A stretch of DNA of 64,000 nt from Candidatus Sabulitectum silens (GCA_001875255.1 MJAN01000001.1:1-64000), one strand, 5' to 3'; numbered from the stretch's first letter, positions 47,744-56,975 are shown. The notes: generated from the letters alone by a model not told the origin. Program-made: numbers and translations.

Positions 47744-48881
47744 ATGCCACGGACGATGGAAGAGATCAACGAGAAGATCGCCCGGGGAACCGCAGTGGTC
47801 CTCACCGCCGGGGAGATGAGCTCCCTGGTGAGGGAGCAGGGGGCCGGGAAGGCCTCGGAAAGGGTGGATGTGGTTACAACGGGGACCTTTGGTCCCATGT
47901 GCTCCAGCGGCGTTCTTCTCAATACCGGGCATTCATCCCCAGGATAAACTACAGGGAGGCGTCGATGAATGGTGTTGCCGCCTACTGCGGCATAGCCGCG
48001 GTGGATCTATTCCTGGGGGCCACCGCAGGAAGCGGGAATCCCTGTTATGGAGGCGGCCATGTCATAGAGGACCTTGTCAGCGGAAGGTGCGTCTACCTAC
48101 AGGCAACCGGTCACGGAACCGACTGCTACCCTGCCCGGGAACTCAGCAGGGCCCTGAGCCTGGAAAGCCTTCAGAGCGCGGAACTGACCAACTTCCGCAA
48201 CTCCTACCAGAACTACAATGTGGCGGTGAATGGTTCCCGGAGGGAAAGGAGAACCTACCTCGGTGTGCTGAAACCCGGCTACGGGAACGCCGGCTACAGC
48301 GGCAGCGGAGAATACAGCCCCTTATCAACGATCCCTACTTCAGGACCATAGGCACCGGAACAAGGATCTTCCTGGGCGGTGGAACCGGGTGGATAACCGG
48401 CCCCGGCACCCAGCACTGTCCCGACCCCGCAAGGGGAGCCAACGGCGTTCCCATAGAGGGAGCCGGGACCATTTCCGTCCGGGGCGACCTGAAGACCATG
48501 CGCCCTGAATACCTCCGCGGGGTCTGGATCAAGGGTTACGGCGTTTCCCTGAGCGTTGGCATAGGGATCCCCATCCCTGTACTGGACGAGGAGATGGCCA
48601 GTTTCACAGGTGTCTCGGACGACCAGATAATGGCCCCTGTGGTTGACTACTCATCGGATTACCCCAGCGCCTCCGGACGGGTGCTGGGGCATGTGTCCTA
48701 CAGGGAGCTCTACTCCGGGGAGATAACGGTAAAGGGAGTGAAGTCCCGGACCTTCAGCCTTTCCAGCAGAAGACTTGGTGAGGAGATAGCCAGGGAGTTG
48801 AAACGGAGAATAGGAAGCGGAAGCTTTCTCCTCACCACGCCATCGGAGAACCTCGAAGCCATCCGTAAATTTGACAAATAG
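47744..48881 (+). CDS. DUF39 / COG1900 L-aspartate semialdehyde sulfurtransferase-like protein (frameshifted)
   Basis: About 380 residues. [47 protein letters not shown], then after a shift near 47943 [31 protein letters not shown] and [13 protein letters not shown], and after another near 48325 [20 protein letters not shown] and [21 protein letters not shown]. The cysteines in [14 protein letters not shown] and GTDCYP are in the zone of the essential Cys. The family makes homocysteine directly from aspartate semialdehyde. The separate NIL-ferredoxin partner known from archaea is not visible. The last codons form the 26-bp repeat. Confidence 0.82.
48855..48880 (+). repeat. 26-bp perfect direct repeat, copy 2, at the end of the DUF39 gene
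   Basis: Identical to 11339-11364 beside tRNA-Ser. Here the bases code EAIRKFDK before the TAG stop, so this copy is probably the original and the other a transplanted fragment. Confidence 0.9.
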
Positions 48882-48882
48882 A

Positions 48883-48904
48883 TTGCCTAAAAAGAAGCAG
48901 GCAA
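48883..48904. terminator. Weak hairpin behind the DUF39 gene
   Basis: TTGCCT and AGGCAA (6 bp) flank an A-rich loop of 10 bases, 1 base behind the stop. No long T-tract. Possible weak terminator between convergent genes. Confidence 0.35.
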
Positions 48905-48946
48905 ACCAATTAAGCATGCCCTTTGGACCAAGTAAGGAGGATTTTA

Positions 48947-49735
48947 TTATCGCATCAGCTTTATAGCAGAGGAATATGTATTCCCCAGCCTGAAGAGCAG
49001 GAGTCCCGGGGGAATGCCCCTGGCATGGAAGCCTGCGGTTCCCGCTTCCACCGGCCATTCCCCCGCCAGCCTGCCGTCGACGGTGTAGCACATCAGAAGA
49101 CCCTTCTCCTCCGCGGTTACAGTGAACCAGGAGGAGAAGGGAGAAGAGACCGCAAGGTTTCCCGAGGTGTTTGGTTCCTGCTGTAATCCCGTGGTGGAGT
49201 TCACCGCCGCCACCGCGTCAAGGTCGAAAAGACCGCCGTCCTCAACCGAGTCGCCGCAGTCGGTGAGCCTTATGAACCTTATCCAGTCGAGGTCCAGGTC
49301 CGCAAGATCGAACTGGTCCCCCCGGAACCTCCGTTGGTGGGGTCCTCCCCGGAGGTGGGCCATACACCGGCAAGGCCCTCGAGTGTAGCATCGTTCCAGG
49401 GGAACATCAGCCAGTTCTCTCCGTCCTGACTTACCTCTACGAAGGCGCATTCCCTGAAGTAGCTTCCTCCCGTCTGCATGACATTCTCGAAGACTGTGAA
49501 ATCCGTTCCGGGGCCGTTAACCACCGTGTTGTCAATGAACTCCACAATCACCCAGCCATCCTTGCCCAGCGTAAGGAGTTCATCTTCTCCCACAGCCGGA
49601 GACTCCGGAGTGGCTTCTGGATCAGGGGGCCCAGGATGTTGTTCGGATAGTATGACTGACCGTAGCCGGCCCGGGGCCGTACTGGATCGCCGGTGAGCCG
49701 TCCCCCCATGGATCCGCAATAAGGCAGAGAAGCAT
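48947..49735 (-). CDS. Surface protein of the cobalamin-riboswitch operon, sorting-type C terminus (frameshifted)
   Basis: The start MLLCLIADPWGDGSPAIQYGPG overlaps the region just after the propeller stop; the signal peptide is short or incomplete. Joined pieces read QSYYPNNILGPPDPEATPESP, LLTLGKDGWVIVEFIDNTVVNGPGTDF and TVFENVMQTGGSYFRECAFVEVSQDG, then WIRFIRLTDCGDSVEDGGLFDLDAVAA, and at the end a sorting-type domain (GLLMCYTVDGRLAGEWP, GIPPGLLLFRLG). The G-PDF-VFEN pattern is known from cell-surface proteins of FCB bacteria, often in B12-uptake loci. Breaks near 49645 and 49325. About 262 residues. Confidence 0.65.
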
Positions 49736-49742
49736 CAGGCCA

Positions 49743-50930
49743 TCATCTCGAGATCACCGCGAACCTCACAGAGGCTTCCCGGCATATCGCGGTATAGAGG
49801 CCACTGGGAAGATGCGCCACGGAGAATTCAACGCTTCCCTCTGATCCCAAGGCTTCGGCAACCCTTCTGCCGGTGATGTCATAAACCTCAACTGAAGCTC
49901 CTGCGGGAACCCCCCTCACTGCAATGGAGCCTGTGGCGGGGTTGGGGCTCACCTCTATAACAGGACTGCCGGACTCACCGGAGCCGTGAACTCCGGTCAG
50001 TGAACCGGAAACCGCAATTGGCCCGGGAAGGACCAGGGAATAGGTCTGGACCAGTGTTTCCCCTGCGTCGTAAACCCTCACCTCGCTGGCTGCCGTGTCG
50101 GTTACCCAGAGGTTTCCCCCGTTGTCGGCGGCCAGTCCGTTGCCTCCTGCGCAAAACGGGTCGTTCATGTCGTGGAGCACCTCCAGGGTTTCCATGTCAA
50201 CGGAAAACACCCCTCCGCCCCAGGGATCCGCTGTGTAAAAGATCCCATTTGCCGAAACGCAGTATGAAGGGAATCCGCCCACTTCAAGGGTGGCTATTGT
50301 GGAGCCTGTTTCAGGATCCAGCACCACAACGCTGCCCTCGTCGTTGCCGTAGGTCCCGCTGCATGTGACGAAGAGCCTGCCGTCGTCGGCGACCACAAGG
50401 GACTGGCAGTTGGTGCCGGCGGTGAGTGTGTCGGTGACGTTTCCATCTGCGATGTCTACCACCACTATTGAATTCCCTGTGCCCCAGCCTCCGCAGGCGG
50501 TGTAGAGTACGCCCTGGTCCTCCGCCATCCATTCTGGAGCGGGGCCTATTCCAGCAAGGGTGTCCATGATGGTCATGGAACTGGGATCCACCATGGTGAT
50601 GGAGTTGTTCAGGGCGGCGGTTACCGCCAGACTTCCGTTTGAGAGGGGAAGGGAAGCCCAGCAGTTCCAGCCTGTGCCCATTCCCAGCTCTGTGGTGGTC
50701 CATGTGTCCATATCGAACCTCTGAAGGGTGCCCGAATCACTGCCCGAGTTCACCACGAAGGCTAAGCCATCGTGGATCCTCACATCGTTGGGGTAGGTGT
50801 GAAGTATTCCTACGGATGGAGTTACGGTTCCGGTGACGATGTCGATATGGGCCAGATCTCCGCCGCAGATCACAAGGGCATCCCCTGAAACAAGCGACAG
50901 CAGAAGCAGGCCGATCCCTGTTGAGAACAT
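49743..50930 (-). CDS. BtuG-like YncE-type surface beta-propeller under a cobalamin riboswitch, sorting-domain C terminus
   Basis: Intact. The internal ATG at 50928-50930 behind GGAGACAACC is chosen because it starts a signal peptide (FSTGIGLLLLSLVSGDA). The body is a YncE-like propeller: ALVICGGDLAHIDIVTGTV, DGLAFVVNSGSDSGTLQRFDM, NNSITMVDPSS, NSIVVVDIADG, DDGRLFVTCSG, NGIFYTADPWGGGVFSVDM, NGLAADNGGNLWVTDTAASEVRVYDAGE. The C terminus (IEVSPNPATGSIAVRGVP, VEVYDITGRRVAE, LPSGLYTAICREA) is a sorting domain. In Bacteroides the riboswitch-controlled surface propeller BtuG binds B12 very tightly; the leader 81 bases upstream here makes the same role likely. About 395 residues. Confidence 0.8.
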   Translation of the reverse strand: MFSTGIGLLLLSLVSGDALVICGGDLAHIDIVTGTVTPSVGILHTYPNDVRIHDGLAFVVNSGSDSGTLQRFDMDTWTTTELGMGTGWNCWASLPLSNGSLAVTAALNNSITMVDPSSMTIMDTLAGIGPAPEWMAEDQGVLYTACGGWGTGNSIVVVDIADGNVTDTLTAGTNCQSLVVADDGRLFVTCSGTYGNDEGSVVVLDPETGSTIATLEVGGFPSYCVSANGIFYTADPWGGGVFSVDMETLEVLHDMNDPFCAGGNGLAADNGGNLWVTDTAASEVRVYDAGETLVQTYSLVLPGPIAVSGSLTGVHGSGESGSPVIEVSPNPATGSIAVRGVPAGASVEVYDITGRRVAEALGSEGSVEFSVAHLPSGLYTAICREASVRFAVISR

Positions 50931-51010
50931 GGTTGTCTCCCGTTGCTCGGCCGCGTGAAAAAATGGAAAGGAATATCCCCCCACCCTTCCCGCGAAGGTG
51001 AAGTTTCAGT

Positions 51011-51151
51011 GTCGGCAGAAGGTCTTCTGGCTTCCGGTCATTATGATTCCGCGCCTTCTCGCGGGTACCCGCAATGGCCTGTGCGGAATCGATACCGGTT
51101 ACAGCGGCGGGGCCGCGCGGGAGTCTCACCCGCTTCCCTGACGCTGCCGAC
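51011..51151 (-). promoter_or_regulatory. Cobalamin riboswitch
   Basis: Read on the minus strand. The closing helix is GTCGGCAG/CTGCCGAC (51011-51018 with 51144-51151). Inside lie AGGGAAGCGGGTGAGACTCC, the B12 box GCCCCGCCGCTGTAACCGG and the AAGCCAGAAGACC loop (51021-51034), in standard order. Downstream a GGAAGGG...CCTTTCC stem with ATTTTTT may be the expression platform. It ends 81 bases before the BtuG-like propeller. Confidence 0.95.
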
Positions 51152-51185
51152 GGGGGTAATATATTTTCCATTACCGGAGGTGGTA

Positions 51186-51518
51186 ATGGGAGGATTTTTT
51201 AAAAGGGTGCACGAAATAGTCTCGGGCATTCCCCCGGGCAGGGTCATCACATACGGTCAGGTAGCGGCAATGGCGGGCAATCCCCGGGCTTCAAGGGCGG
51301 TGGGCTATGCACTCCGGGCAATACCAGAAGGAGTGGACATCCCCTGGCACAGAGTTGTGAACTCCAGGGGTGAGATAAGTTCCAGACGAACCCTTCAGGG
51401 AGACGATGACAGGATTTTGCAGAGGGTTCTTCTGGAGTCCGAGGGAGTAGAGTTCTGCCCCCGGGGAAGGATCGATCTGAAGATATTTGGAACTCCCGGG
51501 GAACAGCCTGCTCCCTGA
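51186..51518 (+). CDS. Alkyltransferase-like DNA repair protein (ATL)
   Basis: ATG behind GGAGGTGGTA; intact, 110 residues. FFKRVHEIVSGIPPGRVITYGQVAAMAGNP, SRAVGYALRA and IPWHRVVNSRGEISSR give the DNA-binding domain of MGMT, but the acceptor motif PCHRV is PWHRV, so the alkyl-accepting cysteine is replaced by Trp. ATL proteins bind O6-alkylguanine and direct it to nucleotide excision repair. The gene starts beside, and divergent from, the cobalamin riboswitch. Confidence 0.9.
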   Translation: MGGFFKRVHEIVSGIPPGRVITYGQVAAMAGNPRASRAVGYALRAIPEGVDIPWHRVVNSRGEISSRRTLQGDDDRILQRVLLESEGVEFCPRGRIDLKIFGTPGEQPAP

Positions 51519-51526
51519 GGACCCTA

Positions 51527-52744
51527 TCAGGTATCCCCTGGAGCATCCCCGCAGACGGTGTTCTCGGGGATTGGGGAATCGTCCTCGATGGCTCTTTTCA
51601 GGTTTTCAAGAGCATCAAGGAGGTTTTGCTTCGGACAGGCTATGTTCATCCGCATGAAGCCGCTTCCCCCGGGGCCGAACATCGCGCCATTGGAAAGGGC
51701 GAGACCGGCCTTGTTCACGAAGAGTGAAGCAAGCTGTTCATCGGTGAGGCCCAGCCCCCTGCAGTCCAGCCATAGAAGAAAGGTTCCCTCTGGTTTCAGA
51801 ACCGAGACTTCCGGGACCTCCCGATCCAGGAAAGTATTTACTGCCTCGTAGTTGTTCCACAGGTAGGGAAGCAGCTGGTCCAGCCATTCCTCCCCGTGGG
51901 CATAGGCCGCCGTTGTTCCCACTATCCCGAAAATGTTGGACATGCCCAGGTGGAGCTTTTCAAGGGACAGTTTGAACCTTTCCCTGAGTCCCTTGTCAGG
52001 GATGATGTTCACCGAAAGCTGGAGCCCTGCCAGATTGAAGGTCTTGCTTGTGGCATAGGCGCAGATCGAGTTCCCATGTAGAAAATCGTTAACCATTGCC
52101 GCCGGTGTATGACGGAAGGGTGAAAAAACAATGTCTGCGTGTATCTCATCGGAAAAAACGATCAGACCGGTGTCCCTGCATATGGATCCCAGTTTCTTCA
52201 GTTCCGCCAGGGTCCAAACCCTGGCGACGGGATTGTGCGGGGAACAGAGGATAAGCATTGTTGCCCGTTCAGCCTTTTTCGCAAGGTCTTCGAAGTCGAT
52301 TTGATATCTGCCGTCCTGGAGGGTCAGCTGATTGTTCAGGATTTTCCTGCCGTTAAGTTTCACCGAATCCATGAAGGGGAAGTACACCGGCGGCTGAATG
52401 ATCACGCCGTCTTCAGGGGCGGTGAATGTCTGAATGGCAAGGTTAAGTGCCGGCACCACGCCGGGTGTGGTTACTATCCAGTCCCTCTTTATCTCCCAGT
52501 GGTACCGCCTTTTGAACCAGTTGACCACAGCTCTGTAGAAACTCTCTGGTTTTGCCGTGTAACCGAACACTCCGTGGGAAGCCCTCTCGATGATGGGGTT
52601 GAGTATTGCCTCCGGGGCCTTGAAGTCCATATCCGCCACCCACAGGGGGTTGAGGTCCTCCTTCCCGAAGAACTCCTTCAGGTAGTCCCATTTTATGCAG
52701 TGGGTCCCCCTGCGGTTCGCCACGGTGTCAAAATCGTGCTTCAT
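51527..52744 (-). CDS. patB: MalY/PatB-type PLP-dependent C-S lyase
   Basis: Intact, 405 residues. FDTVANRRGTHCIKWD at the N terminus, PLWVADMDFKAPEAI, GVFGYTAKPESFYRAVVNWFKRRYHWEI, LCSPHNPVARVW, FSDEIHADIVF (Asp that binds the pyridine N) and ATSKTFNLAGLQ (PLP Lys). The family cleaves cystathionine to homocysteine, pyruvate and ammonia. It complements the other homocysteine genes at 43-49 kb. Nine bases behind the convergent ATL stop. Confidence 0.93.
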   Translation of the reverse strand: MKHDFDTVANRRGTHCIKWDYLKEFFGKEDLNPLWVADMDFKAPEAILNPIIERASHGVFGYTAKPESFYRAVVNWFKRRYHWEIKRDWIVTTPGVVPALNLAIQTFTAPEDGVIIQPPVYFPFMDSVKLNGRKILNNQLTLQDGRYQIDFEDLAKKAERATMLILCSPHNPVARVWTLAELKKLGSICRDTGLIVFSDEIHADIVFSPFRHTPAAMVNDFLHGNSICAYATSKTFNLAGLQLSVNIIPDKGLRERFKLSLEKLHLGMSNIFGIVGTTAAYAHGEEWLDQLLPYLWNNYEAVNTFLDREVPEVSVLKPEGTFLLWLDCRGLGLTDEQLASLFVNKAGLALSNGAMFGPGGSGFMRMNIACPKQNLLDALENLKRAIEDDSPIPENTVCGDAPGDT

Positions 52745-52811
52745 ACATTCCTCCGGCCTTGCAAGTTCACGGTTCTGAAATATTGCACATTCGGCTATGA
52801 ACCCAAAGGGA

Positions 52812-52841
52812 TTGACTCAAACCAATAAAGTTAACCTATTA
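52812..52841 (+). promoter_or_regulatory. Possible promoter of the gene at 52862
   Basis: TTGACT at 52812-52817 and CTATTA at 52836-52841 with 18 bases between, within an AT-rich divergent region. Start point would be close to the start codon, leaving a very short leader. Confidence 0.35.
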
Positions 52842-52861
52842 AGCAGTATCGGGAGGAAGTT

Positions 52862-54014
52862 TTGAGAAAACCGTTCTGGTTTTTTCGGTGGTTGTTGTGT
52901 TCTCCCTGGCTTCATTTGCAGGGGAGCCGGAGATACTCTGGCGTTCCTGCTTCCCGTCCGCCGGTGAGTCCGTTGTCTGGGATGCGGTGGAAGGCCCTTC
53001 CGGGACCGTGTTCACCGTTGGGGAAATCAATATCGGAACCGAGGGAAGGAGGGCGCTGAACCTCTGCACCTTCAAATCTGACGGATCAGTTCTCTGGGAG
53101 CGCACAGCCCTTTCCCTGGGGGATGCAGCTGGCTTTTCCGCTGTCACCCTGGAGGACGGCTTCATCGTCTGCGGCTCCGTTGAAGACACCAGCTGCACCG
53201 AAGGCTTTCTGATGAGGTTGGATGCCGAAGGGAACACCCTCTGGACTGCCAGGGAAGGGTATTCCGGGGAAGACTCATTCAACGACATCGTACTGACCTC
53301 CGAGGGCCTTCTTATAGCCGTGGGTTATTCATTCAACTGTGAGACCGGAGACAGAGACCTTCTCGCGGCGTGCTTCACCGATTCCGGTACAGTGCTCTGG
53401 AAGAAGCGTTATACCGCGCCGGGATACCAGACCGCAAGTTCAATAACGGCAGACATTTCGCCAGAGGGGGCTATCTCATAACCGGTTCCGATCAGGGGGA
53501 CGTTTTCCTGATGAAGATAGATGAAGCCGGCAACTGGAACTGGAAGACCACCCACGCCATCGAGGGGCACCAGACCGGCACCGACATAGCACCTCTGGCT
53601 GATGGCGGTTACATAGTAACAGGCAGCACCAGGCAGGGTGCACTTTTCTCCGATGCCCTGATGGTGTTCTTCGACTCGGGCGGGATGGTGGTTTCTGACC
53701 ATTCATGGGGGCAGGACGGTCCGGACATGGCCCGGGCGGTAATAGGGGTTCCCCCGGCGGGTTTCGCCGTTCTGGTTAATTCCAACAGTGGCGGCGGTGA
53801 GGGCTACCGGCCGTGGCTGATACGCTTCGATCCATGGCTTTCCAGAATATGGCAGATGGAACTCACCAACTCTGATGCCATCTTCTATTCGGTGAGAACC
53901 ACGGAGAACGGGGGCTTCCTGGTTTCAGGGAAGCTATCCCTTCCCGGAAACGGAGCGGAGTATTCATCCCATGTAATGATGCTTTCCCCGGAGGACCTTT
54001 TCAACTGGGACTGA
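52862..54014 (+). CDS. Secreted delta-60/PQQ-like propeller protein (frameshifted)
   Basis: TTG start at 52862 behind GGGAGGAAG. One A missing in the A-run at about 52869 hides the signal peptide RKTVLVFSVVVVFSLASFAG. Repeats follow: WDAVEGPSGTVFTVGEI, FSAVTLEDGFIVCGSVED, FNDIVLTSEGLLIAVGYSF, then after a shift near 53470 GGYLITGSDQGDVFLMKIDEAGN, GTDIAPLADGGYIVTGSTR, ARAVIGVPPAGFAVLVNSNS, YSVRTTENGGFLVSGKL. About 384 residues. No sorting domain at the end (LSPEDLFNWD). The gene overlaps convergent elbB by 14 bases. Function unknown. Confidence 0.7.
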
Positions 54015-54654
54015 CCAGAGCGTCCAGCTGCCTAACCATTTCCACCGCTCCCCTGAACACCTCAGCCGGCCCGGCGGCGGTCATGTAGGCCGGTGTGGTC
54101 ACTATGCCCTTCTCCCTGTCGGTTACCGCTTCGGTGGCGGGGCTTTGAACATGGATGCAGCCCATCTTTTCTATTCGGGCCGCGGTTTCCTCGGAGGTTC
54201 CCACTGTAACCGAAGCCCCTGGAATGCACCTGGCCACCAGCGCAGGAGCTATGCACATTGCGCCTATCGGTTTATTGCCCTTCACCGCCCTTTTCAGAAA
54301 CTCTTCCACGACTTTCAGGGCGGAGCAGTCGGCCCCTTTCAGTGCAAAATCGCACAGTGTAAGGGCCGCCCCAAGCCCGCCGGGGATAACAACAGCATCC
54401 ACTTCCTCGGCCAGTTCCGGAGACAGAGGCACAATATTGCCCCTTGCGATCCTTGCGGCTTCCTCAAGGGAGTTCCTGGGCTCCATGGGCTTTCCAGTGA
54501 TGTATGAAACCGTTTTCTTCTGGGTTGTGTCCGGGGCGGTAAAAAGAATTTCCCACCCGGCTTCGTCCAGTGCTATAATGGCGGAAACGGCCTCGTGTAT
54601 CTCGCTTCCGTCCATGTTGCCGCATCCTGACAGAAGAACCGCGGCCTTCTTCAT
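54001..54654 (-). CDS. elbB: ElbB / ES1-type DJ-1 superfamily glyoxalase
   Basis: Intact, 217 residues from the ATG at 54652-54654 (MKKAAVLLSGCGNMDGSEIHEA). LFTAPDTTQKKTVSYITGKPM, EEVDAVVIPGGLGAALTLCDFA, KPIGAMCIAPALVA with the nucleophile Cys in AMCIAP, and the tail GIVTTPAYM are standard for ElbB. DJ-1-like glyoxalase activity is known for some members; the physiological role is unclear. The longer frame upstream adds ten unlikely residues. Confidence 0.9.
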   Translation of the reverse strand: MKKAAVLLSGCGNMDGSEIHEAVSAIIALDEAGWEILFTAPDTTQKKTVSYITGKPMEPRNSLEEAARIARGNIVPLSPELAEEVDAVVIPGGLGAALTLCDFALKGADCSALKVVEEFLKRAVKGNKPIGAMCIAPALVARCIPGASVTVGTSEETAARIEKMGCIHVQSPATEAVTDREKGIVTTPAYMTAAGPAEVFRGAVEMVRQLDALVSPS

Positions 54655-54739
54655 TCTTGCCTCCTTTTCCCTTCTGAAGAACACTTTCCCGCTGTTTCTA
54701 ATATGTTAAGAAGGAAGACGGTTTACAGGGAGGGGAATC

Positions 54740-55397
54740 GTGAAAAAGCCTTTGACAATTCTTTCCGTTCTCATCTTATTCGGTTTCCAGGGTTGCTACT
54801 ACGGCTCCATGACCGGGGCCAGGACCCTCGGGAAAATCACATGACTGTTACCGGCGCGGTGGGGCTGCCGGCATATCTCACCGCCGACGACAGGCGGGAA
54901 GCCGGGGAGAGCAGTATAGACGATGTGCCTGTCTCTCCATCGCTTACCTTTCTCTCCGGGGCCACGGACAGGATCGATATAGGAGCTTCGGCAGGGCCTA
55001 CGGTCTTGGCCCGATGATAAGGGTGGGCCTTCTTGACCCCGGGAAGCCCTATGCTGTCTCCGTTAATGCCGGAGCCGGCTATATCGTTCCCGCCAAGCTG
55101 CTTGGGACACGCTTTGGAGCCGCCGCCGGGTACTCCTTCGGGGGGTCCCTGGAGATATACGCCGGCTGGGACGGCGGATATGGTCCTGATGTGATCAACA
55201 TTCCCGAGAATGCCGACGGCGGGAACGACTGGGATGAGGTTGAGAACACCTTTCACCACGCCATGAACGCAGGCATTCTCTATTTCCTTCCCCCCGCCGG
55301 CGGGGAGTGGATGCCTGAAGCCGCCGGTTTTGAGTTTTCCGTTCCCCTGGACCTTTCCAGGAACCTGGTGATGTTCGGCCTTGCTGTTACATACTGA
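54740..55397 (+). CDS. Outer-membrane-type lipoprotein (frameshifted)
   Basis: GTG at 54740 behind GGGAGGGG gives KKPLTILSVLILFGFQGCYYGSMTG, a lipoprotein signal with lipobox FQGC. The frame changes near 54838 into NHMTVTGAVGLPAYLTADD and again near 54995 into GPMIRVGLLDPGKPYAVSVNAGAGYIVP. Alternating strands (AAAGYSFGGSLEIYAGWDGG, VPLDLSRNLVMFGLAVTY with terminal aromatic) suggest a small beta-barrel. Similar to lipoproteins with OMP-like folds. About 220 residues. Function unknown. Confidence 0.6.
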
Positions 55398-55422
55398 GGC
55401 CCGGCCGACATGCGACCGGGCC
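55398..55422. terminator. Hairpin between convergent genes
   Basis: GGCCCGG at 55398-55404 and CCGGGCC at 55416-55422, extended inward with one mismatch. No T-tract on the plus side (GAAGAAGCAGGACTTTTC a little further). Probable bidirectional transcription barrier. Confidence 0.5.
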
Positions 55423-55440
55423 AGAAGAAGCAGGACTTTT

Positions 55441-56031
55441 CTAGAAGGAGGCCTTGATCTCTCCCCAGGTGCTTCTGGTGAGTGCGACATAGTCCTCGGG
55501 AACGATTATCGTGGCGCCGTCCGGGGCGTTCACGGTAAGGTCGTCGATCCAGACGATGTCTCCGGGGTTCGAGTAGGTTCTCACTTCGATGACCAGGCCT
55601 GTATGGCCTTCGATCACTGTCCACTCCCATTCAGCCATGTCCCATCCGGTTCCGGGGCCGTAATCGCTCTGGCCACCGGCGCTGCCGTCGTAACCGTTGA
55701 TATCCTCGGGGTCATCGTTCCAGTGAGCCCATATCCTGCAGCTGGGAGCGGAGCTTGGGGTGACATCGTATCTCCAGAAGGAGGCTGAAACGGTGTCGCC
55801 GTCGTCGAGACCCGTGACCCACGCTATGAAAGCCTGGGGAGTTCCAGAGGCCATATCATCCTCGAGCTTGAGGCTCTGGCTTCCGGCATAGACCGGATCG
55901 GTGTCGATGCTGGCTATGATGTCGCCGTAGCTGCCCAGTATGGTGTCGGTGCCCTCCCAGCCGCATGTCTCGGTGGCGGCCAGTACCGTAAGGGGCAGGG
56001 AGACAAGGAGTAAAGGAAGAAGAAATCTCAT
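55441..56031 (-). CDS. Secreted single-domain protein with IKASF tail
   Basis: Intact, 196 residues from the ATG at 56029-56031 (MRFLLPLLLVSLPLTVLA signal). A laminin-G/CBM-like sandwich: CGWEGTDTILGSYGDI, GSQSLKLEDDMASGTPQAFIAWV, GDTVSASFWRYDVTPSSAPSCRIWAHW, EWTVIEGHTGLVIEVRTYS, IVWIDDLTVNAP. The end reads TRSTWGEIKASF. The same [ST]xx(G)xIKASF end is found on the adhesin-like protein at 22415-23050, so it may be a targeting or processing tail separate from the FlgD-like sorting domain. Confidence 0.65.
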   Translation of the reverse strand: MRFLLPLLLVSLPLTVLAATETCGWEGTDTILGSYGDIIASIDTDPVYAGSQSLKLEDDMASGTPQAFIAWVTGLDDGDTVSASFWRYDVTPSSAPSCRIWAHWNDDPEDINGYDGSAGGQSDYGPGTGWDMAEWEWTVIEGHTGLVIEVRTYSNPGDIVWIDDLTVNAPDGATIIVPEDYVALTRSTWGEIKASF

Positions 56032-56138
56032 TGGGATCTCCTTTAGTATATTGTGAGAGTACATGAAACTCCGTCCTTCGAAGCTTAACTGAATATTATA
56101 CTTGAATTGTTAAGATTGCGTTAGTGAGGTATAAGGCT

Positions 56139-56941
56139 ATGCAGCTTAATGATATGCATGTTCACACCGCATCCTCCCCCGACGCAGAGATATCCGCCTC
56201 TCGGCTCTGCAGGCTCGGGGCCGCTGCAGGTGTTGGGCGGATAGGTTTCGTGGCCCATCTCGATCTCCACCCCGGGGATTTCTGCCACGGGGGTTTTCGG
56301 GAAGAGGAGTATCTCGCTGAACTCGACCTTGCCGAGAAGGCCGGCGGCGCATCGGTGCTACGGGGACTGGAGATAGGCGAGCCCCACAGGTTCATGGACG
56401 GTGCGGTGAAAATGTTCAGCCCCGAGGGATATGATTTCATCACTGGAGCCCTTCACTGGCTGGGGGACAGGATGATACTGGAGGAGAGGCCCTTCCTTCG
56501 CGAGAAGCCCCTCCCCCTGATAGAGGAGTACTACAGGCAGACCCTCTCCATCGTGGAAGGGGGCAGCGTGGACATACTTGCCCACATGGGATTATTCAGA
56601 AGGGGCATGGCCAGGGCGGATTTGCCGGTGGACATCGACGAAACCCTTCTGTTCCCCGATCTTCTCAGTGACATTCTCTCCACAATGATCGAAGGGGCAT
56701 GGCCCTTGAGCTGAACACTTCCGGTCTCAGAAGACCGGAGAGAACCACCTATCCAACCCCGCAGGTGCTGAGGCTGTATCATGAACTCGGCGGCCGTCGA
56801 GTTACCATGGGTTCCGACACGCACAGAGAGGGACATGTGTTCTTCGGCCTGGGGAAGGGCCGGGAACTGCTTGCAGACTGCGGCTTCAGGGAATACGGGT
56901 ATTTCAGGTCCCGGGAATACATTCCCTGCCCTTTACATTGA
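56139..56941 (+). CDS. PHP-family phosphoesterase, histidinol-phosphatase-like (frameshifted)
   Basis: Begins MQLNDMHVHTASSPDAE with the PHP motif DxHxHT. Further metal ligands: FVAHLDLHPGDF, GLEIGEPH, FITGALHWLGD, DILAHMGLFRRG, and, after a shift near 56700, LELNTSGLRR and TMGSDTHREGHVFFG. About 265 residues, the normal length of HisJ-type phosphatases. It hydrolyses histidinol phosphate or another small phosphoester. Lies directly before the c-di-GMP riboswitches. Confidence 0.85.
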
Positions 56942-56975
56942 CGGGGTATTCAATTCATAGTTAGACAGGCGGTTG

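Noticed and set aside
11339..48880. Integrative element bounded by the 26-bp repeats
   Set aside because: The 37 kb between them holds core metabolism (murI, metH, mmdA, prs) and no integrase, conjugation or phage gene.
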